A DNA stretch of 64,000 nucleotides from Anaerolineales bacterium (GTDB taxonomy: Bacteria; Chloroflexota; Anaerolineae; 4572-78; J111). A program made the position numbers and the translations under genes. The stretch is taken from the NCBI GenBank assembly GCA_015075405.1, contig JABTUK010000003.1:1364001-1428000 (forward strand), in the 5' to 3' direction. Within the stretch, counting starts at the first letter, position 1; the number at the start of each line of letters is the position of its first letter. This document shows positions 26,688 to 35,289 of the stretch, piece after piece. Below the pieces are notes generated by a model. That model was given only the letters and a program-made list of their open reading frames with translations, was not told the DNA's origin and ran no database searches.

Positions 26688-26717
26688 TTATTTTCCCCTT
26701 GAGCAATCTAGGCAAAT

Positions 26718-26746
26718 ACACTACTGTGAATTTACGTCCAGGTCAA
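26718..26746 (-). promoter_or_regulatory. Promoter of the iron-import operon
   Basis: On the minus strand TTGACC (26746-26741) and TAGTGT (26723-26718) are separated by 17 bases. About 310 bases of leader separate it from the binding-protein start. No Fur-like palindrome was recognised around it. Confidence 0.5.
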
Positions 26747-26860
26747 TGACTTGATTTAAACAAAAAATTCTGTGTGGTTAAAGATTTCTTGATTGGAATT
26801 AAGAAAAGTCATAACCGGTCTTAAAAATTGACTTCAGCCGAGGTTAACTGATTCATTGTA

Positions 26861-27553
26861 ACTACTTCGACAATGTCACATTACACAAATGTTCTACGCT
26901 ACCCAATCCTGATTTGCCCCTGTTGCCCGCCCTACGATAAATCACAGGGCTATCTAACAGCGTCCGATCAATCGGACTTAAGCGGATGAGTGAAGTAGCC
27001 CGATGGATCGGGCGCAGTTTTGTAGTCGGGCGAGCCGAAGCAGAAGCGGAAGATGGGCTTGGCGGTCAACGGGGTGCACATCCACTTGATCGGAGAAGGT
27101 TGGAAAGAGGTCAAGATGGGAGCTGCGTTCGAGATTGAGCCGGTCAGTGAGCGGGAAAAACAACGCCGACTGAACCAAAAAGATCAACGGCTGTCAGAAC
27201 TAACCGAAGCACGGGAGATGGTCAAAGCGACAGCAATCAGTTATTGTGCCGTGATGGGCAGCGTGGATGAGTTTGAACCTTGCCTGTGGGCCGAAGCCTG
27301 TCGGCGGCAAGTGCCTTTGTGCTGGGATACGGTTTTGATGGGCGATGGGGCCGAGTGGATTGATGGTTTGTATCAACGGTGTTACTACGATTCCATTCGT
27401 ATTGTCGATTGGGATCACGCTTGTGAACACTTGGCTGGCCTGGCCCGTCAAACCTTTGGTGAGGCCAACCGGCAAGGCCAGCAGTGGTTGGATAAGCGCA
27501 AAAATCAACTGTGGCGCGGCGAAATCCAGTCCGTGGTTAAGGCCATCAAATAA
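26861..27553 (+). mobile_element. Truncated ISKra4-type insertion element
   Basis: The left end (ACTACTTCGACAATGTCACA) matches the left end of the MITE at 34974, and the first 165 bases or so are shared with it. A transposase fragment of 166 residues follows (27053-27553) with ISKra4-like motifs: GVHIHLIGEGWKEVKMG, VLMGDGAEWID and RIVDWDHACEHLAGLA. The N-terminal DNA-binding part and the C-terminal catalytic part are missing and no right terminal repeat was found before the EamA gene. Non-functional alone. An AGTCCGATTGATC-type palindrome lies in the left end. Confidence 0.65.
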
Positions 27554-27675
27554 CTCGATCTGGCGGTGGCTATTTTAGCCAAGAAAAAGTGTAACCTGCA
27601 CCCTTTCATTTGGACGGTTAAAAAATACCCCTATTGGCTCTACTCCTTACCCCGGTTTTGCTCTAAAATCGGGGG

Positions 27676-28674
27676 ATGTCTACCTTTAAATCCACGCAAT
27701 CAAATCTCACCCGCGGCTATACGGCTGCTCTGGCCAGCGCCGCTATTTTGTCCACCACAGCTATCTTTATCCGCTACCTGACCCTGACTTACCAGATGCC
27801 GCCGCTGGTGCTGGCCTTCTGGCGGGCCGGCCTGGTGGTGCTGACCTTGCTGCCACTGCTGGCCTGGCTGCGCCCTGACCTGCTACGCCTCAAGCGCCAA
27901 CACCTGTTTTACCTGGCCGGCTACGGCCTGCTACTGGCTGTGTTCAACTCGCTGTGGACGCTGTCGGTGGCGCTGAATGGGGCGGCAGTGGCAACGGTGC
28001 TGGCCTACAGTTCAGCCGCGTTCACGGCGCTGCTGGGCTGGTGGCTGCTCGATGAGCGCCTGGATTGGGCCAAGCTGTTGGCGGTCGCCTTGAGTCTGGG
28101 TGGCTGTGTTTTGGTCTCTGGGGCACTGGAACCTGCGGTCTGGCAGGCCAATCCGCTAGGGATTCTAACCGGGGCGCTGACCGGCCTGGGCTTTGCCGTT
28201 TACAGCTTGATGGGCCGTTCGGCTTCGCAGCGCGGGCTGAACCCCTGGGCCACCATCGGCTACACCTTTGCCTTTGCCACCGTCTTCCTGCTTGGCTTCA
28301 ACCTGCTGCCGGGGGGACTCATTCCCGGTGCGGCTGTTCACCAGGCTGATTTTTTTGCTTTGGGGGATACCTTCAGCGGTTGGGGCGTGCTGTTCCTGCT
28401 GGCGGCCGGGCCGACCGTGGCCGGGTTCGGCCTGTACAATGTCAGCCTGAGCTACCTGCCTTCCAGTGTGGCCAACCTGATTGCCACGATGGAACCGGCC
28501 TTTACTGCGCTAATTGCTTATATCCTGCTGGGTGAGCGGTTGAACGGCTGGCAGCTTGCCGGCAGTTTGATGATTCTGACCGGCGTGGTTTTTCTGAGAA
28601 TTTATGAAGGGCGGCTGGCGAGTCAACGCCTCGCTCCACCGCCGAGGGTTAGAGAAGCCGCTTCGGTGGAGTAA
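27676..28674 (+). CDS. EamA/DMT family transporter
   Basis: 332 residues, about ten membrane helices in two EamA repeats. Marks are FIRYLTLTYQMPPLVLAFWRA in parts, an end-of-repeat AYSSAAFTALLGWWLLDERL and a second MEPAFTALIAYILLGERL. These proteins export or import small metabolites such as amino acids; substrate unknown. Apparently monocistronic. Confidence 0.88.
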   Translation: MSTFKSTQSNLTRGYTAALASAAILSTTAIFIRYLTLTYQMPPLVLAFWRAGLVVLTLLPLLAWLRPDLLRLKRQHLFYLAGYGLLLAVFNSLWTLSVALNGAAVATVLAYSSAAFTALLGWWLLDERLDWAKLLAVALSLGGCVLVSGALEPAVWQANPLGILTGALTGLGFAVYSLMGRSASQRGLNPWATIGYTFAFATVFLLGFNLLPGGLIPGAAVHQADFFALGDTFSGWGVLFLLAAGPTVAGFGLYNVSLSYLPSSVANLIATMEPAFTALIAYILLGERLNGWQLAGSLMILTGVVFLRIYEGRLASQRLAPPPRVREAASVE

Positions 28675-28713
28675 AAAAATAAGGAGCGCAAAAGCTAAGC
28701 TTTTGCGCTCCTT
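28672..28713 (-). terminator. Palindrome acting as terminator for the MFS gene
   Basis: Sixteen-base perfect arms (AAGGAGCGCAAAAGCT and complement). Read on the minus strand the stem is followed by TTATTTTTTTA, so it would end the MFS transcript. It partly overlaps the EamA stop. Sequence is related to the GGAGTCCA palindrome at 26516. Confidence 0.6.
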
Positions 28714-28727
28714 GAAAACCAACTGTC

Positions 28728-28806
28728 ATGTCACTGCGAGCGTTAGCGAAGCAGTCTCCAGTCCGCGATCCGGGGATTGCTTCGGCCTACGGCCTCGCAA
28801 TGACAT
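28728..28806. repeat. Inverted repeat, TGTCACTGCGAG type
   Basis: Outer arms CATGTCACTGCGAG and CTCGCAATGACA enclose inner complementary segments (GCGAAGCAGTCTCC / GGGGATTGCTTCGG). REP-like non-coding element between convergent genes. Confidence 0.6.
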
Positions 28807-28814
28807 TTTCATTA

Positions 28815-30149
28815 TTACTGTTCACTGACCACTGCCCGACCCGTCGCCCCCGCTATAGGCGGCGCTTCGCCGGCGGCCCGCGAAACTGATTGGGTTCGTG
28901 AAGCTGTCCCCGGCCGGGTGCGTAGCACCACCAGAGTGAGGGCAATGGCTGCTCCCGTAACCAGGGCCGAGGTCAGGAAGATGCTCTGGGCCGACAGCCA
29001 CCAACTGGCCAAGGCCACCAGCAGTGGTCCAACCACCCCGCCCAACGCCGCCGACGACTCTTTGAGGCCCATCACTTTGGCCCGATGCTCCTCGGCGGTC
29101 AGGTCGAGATAGAAGGCGCTCAAAGCCGGGGCCAACAGCGCTCCACCCAACCCGGCGATGATGGCGACCGCAAACATCGGCCAGAACTGCTCCACCACCG
29201 TCATCCCCAGGTAGAATAACAGGTTCAAGCTAAAGCCGAGGGCAATGATCCAGCGGCGGCCAAAGCGGTCGCTCAGCCGGCCCAGCGTTGTCTGGCCGAC
29301 CACCATGGCCAAGCCATAACCGCCGACAATCAGACCAAACTCGGTCGTCGTAAAGCCCAGGTTATCATAAAAGTAAAAGACCATCTGCGGCTCGATGAAG
29401 GCGAAAGCAAACACACTCACAAAGTCGAGCAGCAGCAGCGTGCCCAGAATCAGCAGCGGCCGGGGTAGCGAGGCCAGCCAGCCGCTCGCTTCGCCATTCG
29501 CCGGATGCAGCGCGGCCACTGTCGGGCGCACCAGGGCCGACCGGGTTTCAGGCACCAAGAAGATGGCCGACAGCAGCCCCAAAAAGGCCAGCCCCGCCGA
29601 CAAGCTAAACGGGGCCGCAAACCCCCAATGATCGTACAGGAAACCTCCCAAAGCCGGGCCAAAGATAAAGCCGGCGCCGTAGCTGCCCATCAAAATCCCC
29701 ACCCACTGAGCGCGCTGCTGTTCGGGCATAATGTCGGCCACCACGCCCATCGCTGAGGGCAGCAGGCCCGCCGTAATCGCGCCCTGGAAGAAACGCACAG
29801 CAATGTAAGCGCCGGTTGACTCGACCAGTAGATAGGCCAAGTTCGCCAGCACTACACCGGCCAGGGCTACGAGGATGAGTGGGCGGCGGCCAAAACGGTC
29901 GGCCAGCGTGCCCATAAAGGGAGCTAACAAGAACTGGGCAATAGCAAAGGCCATGGTCATAAAGCCCAGCGCCTCCACCCCGGAGCCAAATTCGCCCAGA
30001 CGCTTGGCAAAAACCGGCATGACAATGCCGTAACCGGTCATCATCAGACCCACGCTGGCGGCTAACAGCATAATAATGGTCCGCGCCCGGCGCGGTTCAA
30101 ACACGGCCGCTTCTTTAATGGCAGGTTGATTTTTGGTTGAATGTTCCAT
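28815..30149 (-). CDS. MFS multidrug-type transporter
   Basis: About 444 residues from the ATG at 30149 (MEHSTKNQPAIKEAAVFEPR); the longer frame upstream is a dispersed repeat. Twelve helices; motif A between helices 2 and 3 is GTLADRFGRRPLI, and a second copy GRLSDRFGRRWII sits in the C-terminal half, as in DHA1 drug-proton antiporters (TetA/Bmr-like). Substrate unknown. Confidence 0.88.
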   Translation of the reverse strand: MEHSTKNQPAIKEAAVFEPRRARTIIMLLAASVGLMMTGYGIVMPVFAKRLGEFGSGVEALGFMTMAFAIAQFLLAPFMGTLADRFGRRPLILVALAGVVLANLAYLLVESTGAYIAVRFFQGAITAGLLPSAMGVVADIMPEQQRAQWVGILMGSYGAGFIFGPALGGFLYDHWGFAAPFSLSAGLAFLGLLSAIFLVPETRSALVRPTVAALHPANGEASGWLASLPRPLLILGTLLLLDFVSVFAFAFIEPQMVFYFYDNLGFTTTEFGLIVGGYGLAMVVGQTTLGRLSDRFGRRWIIALGFSLNLLFYLGMTVVEQFWPMFAVAIIAGLGGALLAPALSAFYLDLTAEEHRAKVMGLKESSAALGGVVGPLLVALASWWLSAQSIFLTSALVTGAAIALTLVVLRTRPGTASRTQSVSRAAGEAPPIAGATGRAVVSEQ

Positions 30150-30187
30150 GATTGCAAACACACCTTTTGGGGATAGATTCAATTTCA

Positions 30188-30283
30188 GTTGGGAATTGGG
30201 GTCCAAAGCTTGCTTTGACTCTTCCAAACCAAGGTTTGGACTCCAATTTCGGCAATCGCCCACTCATTTTGGTTACATCCATT
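30188..30283. repeat. Dispersed GAGTCCAAACC palindrome, copy 1
   Basis: About 95 bases just upstream of the MFS start. Its reverse complement nearly matches 37378-37466, including AACCAAAATGAGT and the palindromic pair GGAGTCCAAACCTTGGTTTGG / AAAGCAAGCTTTGGAC in parts. Confidence 0.75.
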
Positions 30284-30352
30284 TCACACCCGCCCAGTAT
30301 AGCAATGATTAGCCGCCGCGTCATCCGATAAAAGGTGTATCAACGGCTCAAC

Positions 30353-30385
30353 AAAAAAGGGAGCGACTGGGGTAGCCGCTCCCTT
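30353..30385 (-). terminator. Rho-independent terminator of the helicase-like gene
   Basis: Minus-strand stem GGGAGCG / CGCTCCC extended by AA/TT pairs, then six T. Twenty bases after the stop at 30406. Confidence 0.8.
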
Positions 30386-30405
30386 AAAAACACTTGTTTC
30401 TACAC

Positions 30406-31614
30406 TTATTCCACAATAATCTTCTCGTCAATCAACTTCTGCTCCACCAGGTTGCCTTTGGGGTTGAAGCAGAAGTGCTGCGGGCGCATCTGAAATTCCA
30501 CGTCAATCATAGCCCGGCCGGCCCGATTTTTTTCCAAAGTAAAGACAACCCAATCGCGGTAGCTGTCGCTTTTGTAGGGGTTGAAGGAGACGTGATCTTT
30601 GGAGAGAATGTGGAATTTATTGTTCATGATAATGGCAATATCGCACTCGTAATCCAGGGCGGAACTGCCGCGCAGGTGGTACAGGTGCATGCGTTTGCTG
30701 CGCAGTCCTTCGCGGTCGGCGGCCACAATAGCCACAATCGGGATATTCTGGGTCATCGCCAGGTCTTTCAACCCTTCGACAATGATGGTAACTTTGTCGT
30801 TTTCGTCGGCGGCGCGCTCCGGGTAAATGGCAATCTTTTGCAGGTAATCTAAAAAAAGGACCATCTTGCCGCCGGTGGCCTCGGCAATCTGGCGGGTCAT
30901 CTCGCGGATACTGTTGAGCGTGGTCACGGCCGGGCTGGCCTTCATCAGAATCAGGCGGTCAGCGTAGCGGTTAATTGTTTCCATCGCTTTGGCAGTCTTG
31001 GGATGCTGTGATAGAATCTGTTGTAGACCGACATTCCCATCGTTTCGCACCCACTCCCGCGCCCGTTTGCTAACAACGATGTTATGCAAATCCTTAAGGC
31101 GAATCCCCGCACTGGCATCACTGGTGGTGGGATCAATACTTTCCTGGCAAATCAGGCGGTTTAATAAGTGAACTTCACTATGTTCGTAGGAGATGTAAAA
31201 AGCATAGGTGGCTTCGTTCAAGGCCAGATTTCGGGCCATTTGAAGGGCGGTGATGGTTTTGCCAATGCCCTGCGCGCCGCCCAATAGGACCAATTCGGTG
31301 CGGCGCAGCCCGCCGCCAATCAGGCGGTCAAGCTGGTCAAACCCGGTGGGGACAGGCAAATATTCGTCAAGCTCACCCTGGACCACCATGCGGTCGGCTT
31401 CTCTTAAAACCTGGCTCAAACTTCGGGGGGCAGGGCCGCCGGGGCGACGCTGGGCGGTAGCTGCGCCCCGTGGTGTACGGGGCGCGGGCGGTTGATCTGG
31501 GGGCGCTCCCTGGGCGTTGGGTGGTGGTGTTGGCTGTGGCCGCGATGGCAGCGGCTGAACCGGGCGCTGCGATGGCGACGGTGGTGGCATTGGCTTTTCC
31601 GGCGAGGCTGGCAT
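30406..31614 (-). CDS. DnaB C-terminal-like RecA-fold ATPase with proline-rich N terminus
   Basis: 402 residues; AAGGGGA precedes the ATG. Residues 1-60 are Pro/Gln/Arg-rich and disordered. From about 85 it is a DnaB_C/RadA-like core: PVPTGFDQLDRLIGGG, Walker A GGAQGIGKT (112-120), YISYEHSE, Walker B MVLFLDYLQK (about 245) and a DREGLRSKRMHLYHLRGSSAL region like the replicative helicase arginine-finger segment. The DnaB N-terminal primase-binding domain is absent, so it is not the standard replicative helicase. Possibly a repair or plasmid-type helicase or an ATPase regulator. Confidence 0.72.
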   Translation of the reverse strand: MPASPEKPMPPPSPSQRPVQPLPSRPQPTPPPNAQGAPPDQPPAPRTPRGAATAQRRPGGPAPRSLSQVLREADRMVVQGELDEYLPVPTGFDQLDRLIGGGLRRTELVLLGGAQGIGKTITALQMARNLALNEATYAFYISYEHSEVHLLNRLICQESIDPTTSDASAGIRLKDLHNIVVSKRAREWVRNDGNVGLQQILSQHPKTAKAMETINRYADRLILMKASPAVTTLNSIREMTRQIAEATGGKMVLFLDYLQKIAIYPERAADENDKVTIIVEGLKDLAMTQNIPIVAIVAADREGLRSKRMHLYHLRGSSALDYECDIAIIMNNKFHILSKDHVSFNPYKSDSYRDWVVFTLEKNRAGRAMIDVEFQMRPQHFCFNPKGNLVEQKLIDEKIIVE

Positions 31615-31824
31615 AAATTCCCCTTAGAATCCCACTTATCTGCTAAAAGACAAGCAAAGCAGCTACCTCAGCCTGTGCTCTCCCAAACCAGATTGAAGTA
31701 ACCACTCTATGAGATAAGTTGTTGAAGTTGGTTATCTCAGTCATTATACCAGATAGGCCACCTCAAAACAACTGCGGCTTGTAGGTGATAAGTCCTACCA
31801 ATGTTAAAAGAGTTAAGGTAACAA

Positions 31825-32352
31825 TTGTTGAAAACACATCCTTTTATCCGTCTGGCTTATCAGGCCATCGAAACCTATTTAACCACCGGCCAAATTATAG
31901 CTCCCCCCCATCCCCTGCCGGTTGAACTGGCCGAGCCAGGCGCGGTTTTTGTGTCGCTCCATCTGGCCGATGGCCGGCTGCGCGGCTGCCGGGGCACCAC
32001 TACCCCTACCCAACCCAACCTGGCCGAAGCCATTATCCACACCGCCATCGCTTCGGCTATTGATGACCCCCGCTTTCCGCCCATGACGGCGGCTGAACTG
32101 CCCGGCCTGCAAGTAAAAGTAGATGTCCTCAGCCCCATGGAACCTGTGACCGACTTGAGCCAATTGGACGAAAAAATCTATGGGGTTTTTATTCAATCCG
32201 GCTACCGCCGCGCTTTGTTGTTACCCGATATCCCGTCGGTTGACAGCGTCCCCCGGCAGTTGGAACTGGTTCGGCTCAAGGCCGGCCTGTCCCCCACTGA
32301 ACCGGCTGAGCTTTTCCGGTTCACCGTGACTCGTTATCAAGAGGAAGGTTAA
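31825..32352 (+). CDS. AMMECR1 domain protein
   Basis: 175 residues from a TTG codon with AAGG upstream; an ATG at 31801 is closed by an early stop. Family motifs: GAVFVSLHLADGRLRGCRGT (canonical LRGCxG), IHTAIASAIDDPRFPPM and a central LQVKVDVLSPMEPV. AMMECR1 proteins occur with Memo and radical-SAM partners in the AmmeMemoRadiSam set; neither partner is seen here. Biochemical role unresolved. Four bases before the C39-like gene, so co-transcribed. Confidence 0.85.
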   Translation: MLKTHPFIRLAYQAIETYLTTGQIIAPPHPLPVELAEPGAVFVSLHLADGRLRGCRGTTTPTQPNLAEAIIHTAIASAIDDPRFPPMTAAELPGLQVKVDVLSPMEPVTDLSQLDEKIYGVFIQSGYRRALLLPDIPSVDSVPRQLELVRLKAGLSPTEPAELFRFTVTRYQEEG

Positions 32353-32356
32353 GTTA

Positions 32357-33667
32357 ATGCAGACTCGTGTTCGACGTCCTTACGAAAAAAAGTTAATTAG
32401 CAAAGGCGGGGCGCTGATTTTTGGCCTGGGCCTGGGCGCTTTGCTGGCAACCGCCGCTATCGGCGTCGCCCTGGCCATGCCCACCCTTAGCCCTCACCTG
32501 GACAACCTGGTTTACCGCGCCCGCACTTATTATCGTAAGCTGATGCCTCACCCCGAATATCTGCCCACTCCTGTACCGACAACCGTAACAGCCGGGCTAA
32601 CTCCGGCGGCGCCGATCCAGGCGCAATCTACCGAACCTACCCCCACGGCGACTTTGTTACCAACTTCCACTCCCATCCGCATAGCAACTAGCCTCACCGA
32701 ACAGGTAGTTGTTCCCTCGCCGTCTCCTACCCCCAGCGTCGCCTTGCAATCCGTTGGCAGCAGCGTTCAACTCAGCGGGATTAACCATCAATGGCAAACC
32801 TGGAACAACTGCGGCCCGGCTACAGTAACGATGAATCTCAGCTATTTTGGCCGGCCCCAACTGCAAGCCGACGCCGCGCCTTTCCTCAAACCCAACCGCG
32901 ATGATAAAAACGTCAACCCGGAAGAACTGGCGGCCTATGCCCGCACCACCGGCCTGGAAGCGCTGGTCCGGCGGGGCGGCTCGATTGAGCAACTTAAACT
33001 TTTGCTCAGCAACAACCTGCCGGTGTTGGCCGAAACATGGCTGGTCCACGATGGCGACGGCCTGGGGCATTACCGGCTGGTTACCGGCTTTGACGATGCC
33101 GCCGGCCAGTTCAACACTTTTGACTCACTCAACGGCCCGGACTTCAAAGTAACCTACGAGCAGTTCGACAGCGATTGGCGCGTCTTCAACCGCACCTACG
33201 TACTGGTCTATCCCCCAGAGCAGGCCGAGACGGTGGCCGCGATTATCGGCCCGGATATGGACGACACCGCCCTGGATGAACGACTGGCAGCCGAGGCCAG
33301 GGCTGAAGCTGAAGCTAATCCAAATGACGCTATTGCTTTTTTCAACCAGGGCGATGCTCTGACTCGCCTGGGCCGCTTTCAAGAAGCGATAGCCGCATTT
33401 GACCGGGCGCGGCAGTTGGGGTTACACTGGCGGCGGCTGTGGTATCAATTTACCCCCTTTGAAGCCTATTACGCCGCCGGCCGCTACCAGGATGTTTTGG
33501 ACCTGACCGAGGCGACCATCAAAGGTTCGGGCGGTCTGGAAGAAGCTTACTATTACAAGGGCCTGGCCCTGCGAGCATTGGGCCAGGCCGGCGCGGAGCA
33601 AGAGTTTCAGGCCGCGCTGGATTACAACGCTAATTTCACCCCGGCCGCCGAGGCGTTACAAAACTAA
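32357..33667 (+). CDS. Membrane-anchored C39-like peptidase with TPR tail
   Basis: 436 residues, RBS AGGAAGG. Membrane segment at about 18-42, Pro/Thr/Ser linker to about 135, then a papain-like C39 domain with Cys152 in NNCGPATV, His238 in GLGHYRLVTG and Asp256 in TFDSLNG. Residues about 300-430 form TPR repeats (FFNQGDALTRLGRFQEAI). The catalytic set is complete. Probably a surface protease or amidase; substrate unknown. Coupled to the AMMECR1 gene. Confidence 0.82.
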   Translation: MQTRVRRPYEKKLISKGGALIFGLGLGALLATAAIGVALAMPTLSPHLDNLVYRARTYYRKLMPHPEYLPTPVPTTVTAGLTPAAPIQAQSTEPTPTATLLPTSTPIRIATSLTEQVVVPSPSPTPSVALQSVGSSVQLSGINHQWQTWNNCGPATVTMNLSYFGRPQLQADAAPFLKPNRDDKNVNPEELAAYARTTGLEALVRRGGSIEQLKLLLSNNLPVLAETWLVHDGDGLGHYRLVTGFDDAAGQFNTFDSLNGPDFKVTYEQFDSDWRVFNRTYVLVYPPEQAETVAAIIGPDMDDTALDERLAAEARAEAEANPNDAIAFFNQGDALTRLGRFQEAIAAFDRARQLGLHWRRLWYQFTPFEAYYAAGRYQDVLDLTEATIKGSGGLEEAYYYKGLALRALGQAGAEQEFQAALDYNANFTPAAEALQN

Positions 33668-33670
33668 AAG

Positions 33671-33729
33671 ACTGAGGGAACTGAAGGAACTGAGGGAAAT
33701 AAGTTCCTTTAGTTCCTACGAGTTCCTTA
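33671..33729. repeat. Palindrome of GGAACTGAG-type repeats
   Basis: Left arm GGGAACTGAAGGAACTGAGG, right arm with TTCCTTTAGTTCCTACGAG. Unit of nine here. Related run at 59278-59332. Confidence 0.7.
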
Positions 33730-33754
33730 AACCCCTTTAAAAAGCAGGTTATCC

Positions 33755-34927
33755 ATGTGGTACTTCCGCAGTCCTGAAATCGTTTTTGGACCTGACGCCC
33801 TCGATCATTTGACGCAGTTGAGCGGCCAGCGCGCTTTTATCGTCACCGATGAAACGCTGGTCAGCCTGGGCTTTGCCCGGCGAGTCCAGGAAAAATTAAC
33901 GCTGGCCGGTATTGCCAGCCAAGTTTTTAGCCAAGTTGAAGCCGAGCCGGCCGTCGCCACCATCCAGCGGGGCGCAGACGCGATGACCGCCTACCAGCCG
34001 GATTGGGTGGTTGGCTTGGGCGGTGGTTCGGCTATTGATGCGGCCAAAGCCATGTGGATTCTGTACGAGAACCCACAGCTTAATATTCTCGCCGTTACGC
34101 CTTTTGAGCCGCTTCATCTGCGTCAAAAGGCCAAAATGGTTGCCATCAGCGCCACCAGCGGCACGGGGGCCGAAGTGACCTGGGGCATCGTGCTGACCGA
34201 CCCGGAAGACCAGCGCAAAGTCGCCATCGGCTCACCGGAGAATATCCCTGATATTGCTATTGTAGACCCTTCGCTGGCGGCAACCATGCCGCCCCAACTT
34301 ACCGCCGATACCGGCATGGACGCCCTCACCCACGCCATTGAAGGCTATACTTCTACCTGGAACAACGATTTTGCCGATGGCTTGTGCCTGAAAGCAGTCC
34401 AGCTTATTTTTGACTACTTGCCACGAGCGGTGGCCAATGGCGCGGATGAAGAGGCCCGCGAAAAGATGCACAATGCCGCCGCCATCGCCGGCCTCGGCTT
34501 TATCAATTCGATGTGTTCGCTGGCCCATGCGCTGGGGCACAGCCTGGGAGCGGTTTATAATTTGCCGCATGGCCGGACGGTCGGTTTGTTTTTGCCCTAT
34601 ACCATCCAGTTTAACAGCCTGGGCGACAACCCTCAGCCGCGCTACGCTGACCTGGCCGCGCTGTTAGGTCTGCCGGCCGCTACGCCTCAGCAGGGCGCGG
34701 CGAGTCTGGTCCAGGCCATTCGCCGGCTGGCGGCCAGCATCAGCCAGCCGCTCTCCATCCGGCAAGCCGCCGAGATTTCGCCCGCAGATTTTGAAAATAA
34801 CCTTGATAAGCTCGTTGAAAATGCCGAAGGCGACAGCCAAATCGTCACCCCTGCCCGCCCGTCCAGCACCGAGGACATCCGCCAGCTCTTTCTCTATGCT
34901 TACCAGGGCAAAGATATTGATTGGTAA
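33755..34927 (+). CDS. Iron-containing alcohol dehydrogenase
   Basis: 390 residues, the normal group III length. N-terminal nucleotide-binding motif GLGGGSAIDAAKAMW, then ATSGTGAEVT, and metal ligands in TGMDALTHAIE, HALGHSLGA and NLPHGRTVG. Oxidises alcohols or reduces aldehydes with NAD(P); substrate not predictable. A palindromic repeat separates it from the upstream gene. Confidence 0.9.
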   Translation: MWYFRSPEIVFGPDALDHLTQLSGQRAFIVTDETLVSLGFARRVQEKLTLAGIASQVFSQVEAEPAVATIQRGADAMTAYQPDWVVGLGGGSAIDAAKAMWILYENPQLNILAVTPFEPLHLRQKAKMVAISATSGTGAEVTWGIVLTDPEDQRKVAIGSPENIPDIAIVDPSLAATMPPQLTADTGMDALTHAIEGYTSTWNNDFADGLCLKAVQLIFDYLPRAVANGADEEAREKMHNAAAIAGLGFINSMCSLAHALGHSLGAVYNLPHGRTVGLFLPYTIQFNSLGDNPQPRYADLAALLGLPAATPQQGAASLVQAIRRLAASISQPLSIRQAAEISPADFENNLDKLVENAEGDSQIVTPARPSSTEDIRQLFLYAYQGKDIDW

Positions 34928-34973
34928 TTAAGGTAGACAGTAAACGGTAGACGGTAGACGGGGGATTTTTCTG

Positions 34974-35228
34974 ACTACTTCGATAATGTCACATTACACA
35001 AATGTTCTACGCCATCCAACCCTGATTTGCCTCTGTTGCCCGCCCCGCGATAAATCGCAGGGCTATCTAACAGCGTCCGATCAATCGGACTAAAGTTTGG
35101 GAAGAAGTAGCCCGATTGATCGGGCGCAGTTTTGTAGCCCGGCGAGTTCATCGCCGGGCGAGCGCCGGAAAATAGGCTGTTATGGGATCAAAATAGTTGT
35201 CATAATAATGTGACATTGTCGAACTACT
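34974..35228. mobile_element. MITE related to the ISKra4-type element
   Basis: 255 bases with 23-base terminal inverted repeats matching at 20 positions (ACTACTTCGATAATGTCACA at the left; complement of TAATGTGACATTGTCGAACT at the right). The first 165 bases match the left end of the truncated element at 26861. No ORF. It fills most of the 34928-35289 gap and sits within a GTAGAC/GTCAGTA-type heptamer palindrome. Confidence 0.8.
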
Positions 35229-35289
35229 GTCTACTGATTTCTGACTACTGACGACTGCCTACTGACTTCTGCCCACAAGGACACCACAC

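Noticed and set aside
26407..26860. Fur box or riboswitch upstream of the iron operon
   Set aside because: No Fur-type inverted repeat or known riboswitch pattern was found; only promoter-like boxes, short ORFs and repeats.
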